Assembly (NCBI GenBank): GCA_003158355.1
Contig: PMIV01000121.1
Span: 6,431 to 11,747, forward strand
Source: Anaerolineaceae bacterium
Lineage (GTDB): Bacteria > Chloroflexota > Anaerolineae > Anaerolineales > Anaerolineaceae
Reading direction: 5' to 3'
DNA: 5,317 nt
Positions 1 through 4,665 of this stretch are shown here, in pieces. Below the pieces are notes generated by a model. The model searched no databases. It was given only the letters and a program-made list of their open reading frames with translations, and was not told where the DNA came from. A program made the translations under genes and the position numbers. How positions within the stretch are numbered: position 1 is the stretch's first letter; each line of letters starts with the position of its first letter.

Positions 1-305
1 ACATAACAGGCAGTACCCATGCAGAATTTGACTGTGTGTTTTCCGCGCGGGGTAGTGGTAAAAAAGGAATAAAAGGAAATAACCCCATGAACTCTGGAGA
101 CTGGAACCTGTAATTTCTCGGCCACATATCTTTGCATTTCTTCAGACACAAACCCAATGGAAGACTGAAGTTCATTCAGCACGACCATCGTGGCCCCTGG
201 TCTAGAAATGTTTTCATCAATGATCTGATCAATGATGATTTTTTGTTTGGGGTCGGCCAGTGGATCATTTACAGCGACCTTGCTTGCGATTACGTCATTT
301 GCCAT
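1..305 (-). CDS. nuoE: NuoE/HydC-type thioredoxin-like [2Fe-2S] subunit, C-terminus cut by the window edge
   Basis: The minus strand from 305 to the left edge reads open for 101 codons and begins MANDVIASKVAVNDPLADPK. The first ~75 residues look like the N-terminal helical part of the 24-kDa NADH dehydrogenase/hydrogenase subunit. They are followed by the family signature GVISFYSFF (about residues 74-82) and by KFCMGTACY, which carries C95 and C100, the first Cx4C pair of the [2Fe-2S] cluster. The second cysteine pair lies beyond the edge. The family passes electrons in NADH-linked complexes: complex I, NAD-dependent formate dehydrogenase, or HydABC [FeFe]-hydrogenase. The ATG at 305 is supported by GGAG 8 bases upstream and by an in-frame stop at 329-327, which rules out a longer protein. 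The upstream DRTGG/CBS/PHP genes favour the hydrogenase version (HydC), but that is inference; the family assignment itself is firm. Confidence 0.93.
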   Translation of the reverse strand, partial: MANDVIASKVAVNDPLADPKQKIIIDQIIDENISRPGATMVVLNELQSSIGFVSEEMQRYVAEKLQVPVSRVHGVISFYSFFTTTPRGKHTVKFCMGTACY

Positions 306-404
306 AAAAATGCTCCGAAGTTCGTTTTATAAAAGTGTACTAGGCATCAGATCAGACATTTTCAGTTTACAGCGCTTTAGAAGAGTCTGAAACTAACAAA
401 TGTC
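306..404 (-). other. Possible structured leader of the nuoE-type gene
   Basis: In the predicted leader RNA two 6-bp pairings compete for the same bases. TTTCAG (392-387) can pair with CTGAAA (365-360), and TCAGAC (390-385) can pair with GTCTGA (357-352). The two share 390-387, so only one can form at a time. No known riboswitch class is recognised and neither pairing is followed by a clear T run. The rest of the gap, 435-579, holds no gene or convincing terminator. It is AT-rich and contains an A8 run (T8 on the minus strand) near 560 without a stem. Confidence 0.2.
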
Positions 405-434
405 ATTTTAAATGGATAGTATTTTTACGATCAA
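405..434 (-). promoter_or_regulatory. Candidate promoter for the nuoE-type gene
   Basis: On the minus strand TTGATC (434-429) is followed after 18 bases by TAAAAT (410-405), matching the sigma-70 consensus at 4 of 6 and 5 of 6 positions. Transcription would begin near 398 and leave a leader of about 93 bases before the ATG at 305. A second weaker option is TATAAA at 331-326 with a poor -35, which would leave a leader of only about 14 bases. The region is AT-rich, so chance matches are likely. The 274-base gap after the PHP gene does argue that the nuoE-type gene has its own promoter. Confidence 0.4.
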
Positions 435-579
435 AACAATTCAATTTCTGATTTTACTGCAAACCTAAATTTGTGTGGTTAATTTTGATGAATTATCTCT
501 CATCATTTTGGTTGAATTATTAAAATATTCACTAATTGATACTCGATTATCCTTCCATAAAAAAAATATTTTGATGCGT

Positions 580-1332
580 TCAATCTTTGATTATGATTTT
601 TCTTTCTTTATCCCCCTGAATCGCTTTCTTGATTTCGGTAAAAGTGGGAGCGTTGAGCCAAAACTCGTTCATCCCTGCCAACTCTTCCAATCGATGAGCG
701 TCACCACCTTTGATCAAGTTATAGCCAGTCAGTTGAGGAAATTTAGCAACTGCTTCATTCGAAAGTAAATGTCTGGAGATCTCCACTGTTCGAATGGGGA
801 TATCTTGAGGGATAAAACCCAAATTTTCGAGTAAGCCAAATGCTTTTCGGTTCACATGAGCGGGAATAAAGATTCCCCCCAACTCACTGACAATGTGCCA
901 GGCCTGGTTAAGAGACAAATCGGCGGAAACAATTAAAAGTTGTTCTTCACGGCGAAGAAAATCTCCGGTTTCATCCACTACAAACTGTTCTCCGAAATGT
1001 TCTGGTTGATTTCTTATTGGGGGTAAAGCCAGTGAAATAATCTTTTGAAAGGCCTCAGCCTGAGCCAAAGTTTCAAAGATACATAATGAATGAACTTCTT
1101 CTAAAGTTTGTAATTCCATACCCGGAAGGACAACCAGGGATGTGCCTTCTGCCGCTTTTTGAACCGCCTGGATGTTGGCTGTGGAGTTATGATCTGTGAT
1201 GGCGATGAGATCGATCCCGCGCGCGAGCGATTCCTCGACAATCAAAGGAGGGATCATTTCAACTTCTGCACAAGGCGACAATGCGGTGTGCACATGCAGC
1301 TCAACGCGATAAGGTCGTAATTGTTTACTCAC
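580..1332 (-). CDS. PHP-domain metal-dependent phosphoesterase (hydrogenase-cluster type)
   Basis: This 250-residue protein is a single PHP domain. All expected metal-ligand motifs are present: HVH (H13, H15), TDHN (D47, H48), E73 in PGMELQT, H81, H159 in PAHVNR, and D211/H213 in GGDAHR. An intact di- or trinuclear metal site and phosphoester hydrolysis are therefore likely. The substrate is unknown; YciV-like members of the superfamily act on nucleotide 3',5'-bisphosphates and RNA ends. The motifs LSPC (residues 18-21), FGEQ (113-116) and the stretch NLGFIPQD (170-177) match a subgroup that I recall from gene clusters next to [FeFe]-hydrogenase genes in anaerobes. There is no signal peptide, so the protein should be cytoplasmic. 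The start is GTG at 1332, 7 bases after the preceding DRTGG gene, with only a weak ribosome site, which suggests translational coupling. It is the last gene of the four-gene operon. Confidence 0.9.
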   Translation of the reverse strand: MSKQLRPYRVELHVHTALSPCAEVEMIPPLIVEESLARGIDLIAITDHNSTANIQAVQKAAEGTSLVVLPGMELQTLEEVHSLCIFETLAQAEAFQKIISLALPPIRNQPEHFGEQFVVDETGDFLRREEQLLIVSADLSLNQAWHIVSELGGIFIPAHVNRKAFGLLENLGFIPQDIPIRTVEISRHLLSNEAVAKFPQLTGYNLIKGGDAHRLEELAGMNEFWLNAPTFTEIKKAIQGDKERKIIIKD

Positions 1333-1339
1333 AATAGTC

Positions 1340-1699
1340 TTATTTATTCTTCGGCTGTTGACAATGAAGCCCTAATTCCCAAAGTTTGCCAACCACCGAA
1401 AAAGTGGGTTCCTGGGTGGAGAGAAGGTTGATGCCTTCCTCATTGGCTTTGGCTATCGTGGCTTCATCCGGTTGGGCATTTTCAGTGATAATAATGGCCG
1501 AAAGATCCAACAGCGAAGCGACGGCGACAATGTTGATGTGAGCTTGCAGGGTAACCCAAACAGATTGGTGAGCTGCACCGGCCATGACGCAACTTAAAAG
1601 GTCGGATGCATAACCGCATGTGGGAGTGACCGCCTGATAGTTCTTCAATGTTGTTAGAGGCGTGAGCTGGAGGGAATCGATAATCTCTTGTATATTCAT
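1340..1699 (-). CDS. DRTGG-domain protein, second copy (AHINIVAVA type)
   Basis: This is a small stand-alone DRTGG-family protein of 119 residues. It starts with an MNIQEIIDSL helix, then carries CGYASDLLSCVMAG (28-41), VTLQAHINIVAVASL (49-63) and SAIIITENAQPD (67-78), and ends with a STQEPTFSVVGKLWELGL helix (94-111). That layout matches stand-alone DRTGG proteins. The fold also occurs in regulatory regions of CBS-type family II pyrophosphatases, where it takes part in nucleotide sensing, and in some phosphotransacetylases. No catalytic residues are evident, so a ligand-binding or scaffold role is likely. The ATG directly abuts the stop of the CBS/ATPase gene (TAAATG), and its ribosome site GAGGAG lies inside that gene. 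It is a diverged paralogue of the DRTGG gene at 2708-3088. Confidence 0.85.
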   Translation of the reverse strand: MNIQEIIDSLQLTPLTTLKNYQAVTPTCGYASDLLSCVMAGAAHQSVWVTLQAHINIVAVASLLDLSAIIITENAQPDEATIAKANEEGINLLSTQEPTFSVVGKLWELGLHCQQPKNK

Positions 1700-2698
1700 T
1701 TAATGCTCCTCATTAGTTTGATAGCCTTCGCCAACCAATTCTTTTTTGGGAAGAAGTATCTTCAGTTTGAGAGAGGTTCCTTTTCCCAGGATAGATTCAA
1801 GCCGCATGGAATCTACACAGCGTTGAATATTTACAAGGCCCATCCCTGCACCAAACCCAAGTTCACGGACTGTCTCATTGGCGGTTGAATATCCCGGTTT
1901 CATGGCCTGGTCAATGTCCTCGATGCCAGGACCATCATCGTAAACATTGATAGATATTTGATGTGGTTCGATCTCGGCACGAATCACACCACCATTGGTT
2001 GTGTGAATAATCAAATTCATTTCTGCTTCGTAGACGGCAATCCCTGTACGGCGGGCAATTTGTGGAGTTGCACCTAACCGCAGTAAGGCTCGTTTGATAG
2101 CAGAGGAAGCTGCGCCGCCGCGCATAAAATCTCCTTGTTTGATCGTGTAACGCAGAATCAGGCTGGAACGATCAGATTCGATATCTTCAAAGAGGTGACT
2201 GGCACGGTAACGTCGCACTTCTTCTTCCTGATAATCTTGTTGGATGGCTTTCAGAATTCCACGGGTGATATCGCCTTTGGTGATAATGCCGACAAGCGCA
2301 AAATTTGAATCCACTACCGGTAAGCGGCCAAAATGAAAATTAACAAATAATTTCAAGGCTTCAATGATCGGATCAGGCCCATGCACAGTTAAGGGTTTGC
2401 AGGTCATGTATTTGCTGACCGGGGATTTGAGATCATTTTTTTGAAGGCAATGGATCAAATCTTCGATGCTCACAACGCCTGCCAATTTATTGTCTTTTAA
2501 AACAGGAGCACCCGAAATCCGATTGGTACGGAATATTTCGAGTGCTTCTTGCATCAAAGTTTCTGGCGTGACGGTAATGAGATCTTTGGTCATTACCTCA
2601 TTTACTTTTAATTCATAAGCAAGTTCTTCAACACGAGTAATGTTTTCTGCTTGTTCGTCAGTGATTATCCTACCTTGAAAATGGGAGGATTCGCTCAT
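1700..2698 (-). CDS. CBS-pair protein fused to an anti-sigma-type (GHKL) ATPase domain
   Basis: This 332-residue cytoplasmic protein has three parts. Two CBS motifs lie at about 33-86 (VNEVMTKDLITVTP ... GVVSIEDLI) and 92-150 (PVSKYMTCKPLTV ... GIITKGDIT); together they should form an adenine-nucleotide-binding Bateman module. A charged linker follows at about 153-185. The C-terminal part, ~190-317, resembles RsbW/SpoIIAB-type GHKL ATPases. It has an N box with E224 and N228 (YEAEMNLIIH), a G1 box DDGPG (254-258), and a G2 region with GYSTA (269-273) and GFGAGMGL (281-288). The key ATP/Mg residues are present, so kinase or ATP binding is plausible. The phosphorylation target is unknown, and no STAS anti-anti-sigma or PP2C partner is visible here. 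The ATG at 2698 follows GAGG at short spacing, 9 bases after the first DRTGG stop. It probably switches in response to energy or redox nucleotides; that is inference. Confidence 0.9.
   Translation of the reverse strand: MSESSHFQGRIITDEQAENITRVEELAYELKVNEVMTKDLITVTPETLMQEALEIFRTNRISGAPVLKDNKLAGVVSIEDLIHCLQKNDLKSPVSKYMTCKPLTVHGPDPIIEALKLFVNFHFGRLPVVDSNFALVGIITKGDITRGILKAIQQDYQEEEVRRYRASHLFEDIESDRSSLILRYTIKQGDFMRGGAASSAIKRALLRLGATPQIARRTGIAVYEAEMNLIIHTTNGGVIRAEIEPHQISINVYDDGPGIEDIDQAMKPGYSTANETVRELGFGAGMGLVNIQRCVDSMRLESILGKGTSLKLKILLPKKELVGEGYQTNEEH
1706..1711 (-). promoter_or_regulatory. Strong ribosome binding site inside the CBS/ATPase gene
   Basis: GAGGAG on the minus strand (1711-1706) lies 6 bases before the ATG of the second DRTGG gene, within the last codons of the preceding gene. 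It fixes the ATG at 1699 as the start and supports coupled translation across the TAAATG junction. Confidence 0.75.
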
Positions 2699-2707
2699 TT
2701 TTCCTCG

Positions 2708-3088
2708 CTATTCTTCACAACCACAGGATGGATCGGAAACTGAAACTTCAAGACTGTGCAGCCCCGCCTGGTAAAGACGACCGCACAGTTCAAACATACC
2801 GAATGGGGAAGAGATCAGCGCAATTTTTTCTGCTCCTGCGAGGTCGATGGTTTCTTTAGGAGGAACTTTACCTCGTACCAGGATAATCGCAGCCACATCG
2901 GCCATTTGAGCCGTGCGCACAACCTGTGGGTTACACAGCCCGGTGAGTAACACGGCTTCTGGTTGTATCGACGCTAGGACGTCACTCATTAAATCTGCGC
3001 CGCATCCCCCTTTGACTTCACGGGTTAAATTCGCATTCTCGCTTAATAATTTGCCATCGATCAATTTGATTAATTCTGAGACATTCAT
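2708..3088 (-). CDS. DRTGG-domain protein, first copy, with C-terminal CxC
   Basis: This small protein of 126 residues leads the leftward operon. An N-terminal helix (MNVSELIKLIDGKLL) precedes REVKGGCGADLMSDVLA (23-39), the segment equivalent to the family signature. LLTGLCNPQVVRTAQMADVA (47-66) follows, then AAIILVRGKVPP (66-77) and a final helix FELCGRLYQAGL (99-110). The NPQVVRTA segment distinguishes it from the second copy, which has AHINIVAVA there. The tail ends SCGCEE, a CxC pair that could bind metal or respond to redox state, though this is speculative. No enzyme motif is seen, so a regulatory ligand-binding role is likely. The ATG at 3088 is preceded by AGG at 7-base spacing, and a candidate promoter lies 50-80 bases upstream. 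Confidence 0.85.
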   Translation of the reverse strand: MNVSELIKLIDGKLLSENANLTREVKGGCGADLMSDVLASIQPEAVLLTGLCNPQVVRTAQMADVAAIILVRGKVPPKETIDLAGAEKIALISSPFGMFELCGRLYQAGLHSLEVSVSDPSCGCEE

Positions 3089-3137
3089 AATTATGCCTAT
3101 TGATAATTTAATAATGCGGTACTGTGTAATATGATTG

Positions 3138-3167
3138 ATGATACCTTTAATTGCTTAAATTTTGCAA
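3138..3167 (-). promoter_or_regulatory. Candidate promoter of the DRTGG-CBS/ATPase-DRTGG-PHP operon
   Basis: On the minus strand TTGCAA (3167-3162) and TATCAT (3143-3138) are separated by 18 bases. The matches to the sigma-70 consensus are 4 of 6 and 5 of 6. Transcription would start near 3131, giving a leader of about 43 bases. It is the best-matching site in the divergent gap for this strand. Confidence 0.5.
3151..3167. promoter_or_regulatory. 17-base dyad, possible operator
   Basis: TTGCTTAAATTTTGCAA is an imperfect palindrome with arms TTGCnnAA and TTnnGCAA around one central base. It covers the -35 box and half of the spacer of the leftward promoter, where a bound repressor would block RNA polymerase. 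It does not match the Rex pattern (TTGTGA-type arms) well. The regulator is unknown and chance is possible in AT-rich DNA. Confidence 0.3.
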
Positions 3168-3169
3168 GG

Positions 3170-3190
3170 AAAAAAGGCGACTGCTTTTTT
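3170..3190. other. A/T-rich hairpin in the divergent intergenic region
   Basis: AAAAAAG (3170-3176) can pair with CTTTTTT (3184-3190) across a 7-base loop. Because it lies upstream of both divergent promoters, it would be transcribed only by readthrough. It may separate the two units or affect DNA bending. The stem is almost all A-T, so significance is doubtful. Confidence 0.2.
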
Positions 3191-3211
3191 GCTCGTAAGA
3201 GATCGATTCTA

Positions 3212-3220
3212 TGTTAAAAT
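3212..3220 (+). promoter_or_regulatory. Extended -10 promoter of hisS
   Basis: TGTTAAAAT is a TGn extended -10 followed by TAAAAT (5 of 6). No good -35 lies at 17 bases; the nearest is TTGCTC at 3189-3194, with a spacer of 20. The start would be near 3227, leaving about 26 bases before the hisS ATG. That is too short for a T-box or an attenuator. Confidence 0.5.
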
Positions 3221-3252
3221 CCAAATATAAATTCTAAAAAGGTTAATTAAAA

Positions 3253-4536
3253 ATGAAGCCAACCATTCAAGCTGTTAAAGGTACACGTGAGTTCTATCCA
3301 GAAAATATGGAAAATCGTCAATGGCTTTACGGACAGATCCGTAAAGTGTCAGAATTATTTGGATACCAGGAATGGGATGGACCTTTTTTGGAAAAAATTG
3401 ATCTTTATGCAGCCAAATCTGGTGAAGAATTGGTCAAGGAACAGGCTTTTGTTTTTTCGGACCGGGGAGGTGATTCAGTTACTTTACGTCCAGAGCTTAC
3501 CCCTTCATTAGCCAGAATGGTCGCCCAAAAACAAAATGAATTAGTTTATCCTTTACGTTGGTGGTCTTTTGGGCCTTTTTGGCGTTATGAACGCCCGCAA
3601 AAAGGCCGTACCCGCGAATTTTTCCAATGGAACATTGATCAAATTGGGGTGAACAGCCCGGAAGCCGATGCAGAATTGGTTGCCATCTGCGCCAGTTTCT
3701 TGAAAAGTGTGGAAATTTCACCAGAACAAGTTCTCATTTCAATCAATCATCGGAAATTGATGGAACAGGAATTAATTGCCCTGGGGATTGAAAAAGAAAA
3801 ACACAAGACGATTTTCCGCCTGATCGATAGACGCGATAAGATGCATGCGGATGAATGGAACGCGTACGGGGTAGAAAACGGTTTATCTCTCAATGATCTG
3901 GAAAATCTGAAAACACTTCTGGATGATAAAGAGTTATGGAAAAAATCTGAAGAATTGGTTCGTATCTTTAATGCGCTTGAAAAAATGGGAGTCAAAGAAT
4001 ATGTTCGTTATGATCCCTCTATTATCCGAGGGCTGGACTATTACACTGGTATTGTTTTTGAAGCCTGGGATGTGACTGGCGACGGACGGGCCATTCTGGG
4101 GGGTGGACATTACGATAACCTGGTCAGCGACGTTGGCGGAGATCCGCTGCCGGGTGTTGGCTTTGCTATGGGGGATGTGATGGCCACTTTGCTGCTGCAG
4201 AAATTTGGCAAATTACCCGAAAGCGTCAATCTGGCAGATACTGCTCTGGTAACTGTTTTTGACGATTCTTTGATCGGCAGTTCATTAAACCTGGCGAGCC
4301 AGTTGAGAAATGAAGGTATTAAAACCGTCTGCTACCCAGAAGCAGCGAAACTGCAAAAACAATTAAAATTTGCCGATCGTATGGGTATTCAAGTTGTGCT
4401 TGTACTGGGCCCGGATGAAGCTCAAAATGGACAGGTAACCATCAAGAACTTGAAGACCCGCAACCAAATTCAGGTGAAAATCTCGGAAGCTGCTGCTTCT
4501 GTTAAAGAACTCCTTGCGAACCCGCAAGGGCTGTGA
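3253..4536 (+). CDS. hisS: Histidyl-tRNA synthetase
   Basis: This complete class IIa synthetase of 427 residues, the usual bacterial length, charges tRNA-His with histidine in the cytoplasm. The N-terminus has VKGTREFYP (8-16). TLRPELTPSLAR (77-88) and the motif 2 region FWRYERPQKGRTREFFQ (109-125), with its arginine, contact ATP and the acceptor end. An insertion domain spans about 150-250. The HisRS-specific RGLDYYTG loop is at 259-266. Motif 3 lies around GGGHYDNL (283-290) and GVGFAMG (301-307). The C-terminal anticodon-binding domain runs from about 328 to 427. The full RGLDYYTG and motif 2 set separates it from the HisZ paralogue. The ATG is preceded by AAAGG at 10-base spacing. The substrate tRNA gene follows 18 bases after the stop and a divergent regulatory operon lies upstream. 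Confidence 0.98.
   Translation: MKPTIQAVKGTREFYPENMENRQWLYGQIRKVSELFGYQEWDGPFLEKIDLYAAKSGEELVKEQAFVFSDRGGDSVTLRPELTPSLARMVAQKQNELVYPLRWWSFGPFWRYERPQKGRTREFFQWNIDQIGVNSPEADAELVAICASFLKSVEISPEQVLISINHRKLMEQELIALGIEKEKHKTIFRLIDRRDKMHADEWNAYGVENGLSLNDLENLKTLLDDKELWKKSEELVRIFNALEKMGVKEYVRYDPSIIRGLDYYTGIVFEAWDVTGDGRAILGGGHYDNLVSDVGGDPLPGVGFAMGDVMATLLLQKFGKLPESVNLADTALVTVFDDSLIGSSLNLASQLRNEGIKTVCYPEAAKLQKQLKFADRMGIQVVLVLGPDEAQNGQVTIKNLKTRNQIQVKISEAAASVKELLANPQGL
4512..4529 (+). other. GC-rich hairpin in the last hisS codons
   Basis: CCTTGCG (4512-4518) pairs perfectly with CGCAAGG (4523-4529) across the loop AACC. It ends 4 bases before the hisS stop codon and overlaps the -35 box of the tRNA promoter. 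It has no T run, so it is not a standard terminator. In the hisS transcript it could protect the 3' end or help separate mRNA from tRNA. Confidence 0.4.
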
Positions 4537-4542
4537 TAGAAT
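4514..4542 (+). promoter_or_regulatory. Candidate promoter for tRNA-His inside the hisS 3' end
   Basis: TTGCGA (4514-4519), a 17-base spacer and TAGAAT (4537-4542) preceded by TGA form an extended -10 promoter, with matches of 4 of 6 and 5 of 6. It would start transcription near 4549, only a few bases before the mature tRNA 5' end. It overlaps the final hisS codons and the stop codon. Confidence 0.6.
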
Positions 4543-4554
4543 TTGCCTGTTCAT

Positions 4555-4627
4555 GGTGGGTGTAGCTCAATGGCAGAGCGCCGCTCTGTGGAAGCGGATG
4601 TTGTGGGTTCGATCCCCATCACCCACC
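4555..4627 (+). tRNA. tRNA-His (anticodon GTG)
   Basis: The sequence folds into a full cloverleaf. The acceptor stem GTGGGTG (4556-4562) pairs with CACCCAC (4620-4626). The D arm is GCTC/GAGC. The anticodon stem CCGCT/AGCGG holds the loop CTGTGGA, with anticodon GTG. The T arm is GTGGG-TTCGATC-CCCAT. The base before the acceptor is G (4555) and the discriminator is C (4627), giving the extra G-1:C73 pair that HisRS recognises; hence the start at 4555 rather than 4556. The bases after C73 are CCT, so the CCA tail is not encoded and must be added by nucleotidyltransferase. The gene lies directly behind hisS. Confidence 0.98.
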
Positions 4628-4635
4628 CCTAAACG

Positions 4636-4665
4636 AAAAAGAACCGCAGAGATGCGGTTCTTTTT
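4636..4665. terminator. Bidirectional intrinsic terminator
   Basis: AAAAAGAACCGCA (4636-4648) pairs perfectly with TGCGGTTCTTTTT (4653-4665) around a GAGA loop. A 13-bp stem ending in U5 on the plus strand stops hisS/tRNA-His transcription just after the tRNA. Read leftward, the A5 run becomes U5, and the hairpin ends the convergent transporter transcript, whose stop codon (4666-4664) falls in the first arm. Confidence 0.92.

Noticed and set aside
214..240. Direct repeat of ATCAATGAT-like units
   Set aside because: It lies inside the NuoE-type gene and is explained by the repeated residues IIDQIIDEN.
132..332. Plus-strand 66-codon open frame at the left end
   Set aside because: It is antisense to the NuoE-type gene, which has clear family motifs, a ribosome site and an in-frame upstream stop.
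306..579. Rex-type operator near the nuoE-type gene
   Set aside because: Only half-site-like pieces such as TTGTTA and TTGTGTGG are present, with no inverted partner at the right spacing.
555..580. Possible terminator after the PHP gene (T8 run on the minus strand)
   Set aside because: No GC stem precedes the T run; only 4-bp A/T-rich pairings are available.
475..768. Plus-strand 97-codon open frame
   Set aside because: Most of it is antisense to the PHP gene; the remainder lies in AT-rich intergenic DNA with no ribosome site or recognisable domain.
3221..3252. T-box or histidine attenuator upstream of hisS
   Set aside because: The predicted leader is only about 26 bases, with no specifier stem, leader peptide or terminator.
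3253..4536. HisZ (ATP phosphoribosyltransferase regulatory subunit) instead of HisRS
   Set aside because: The protein has the anticodon-binding domain, motif 2 arginine and RGLDYYTG loop expected of a true synthetase, and the tRNA-His gene follows.
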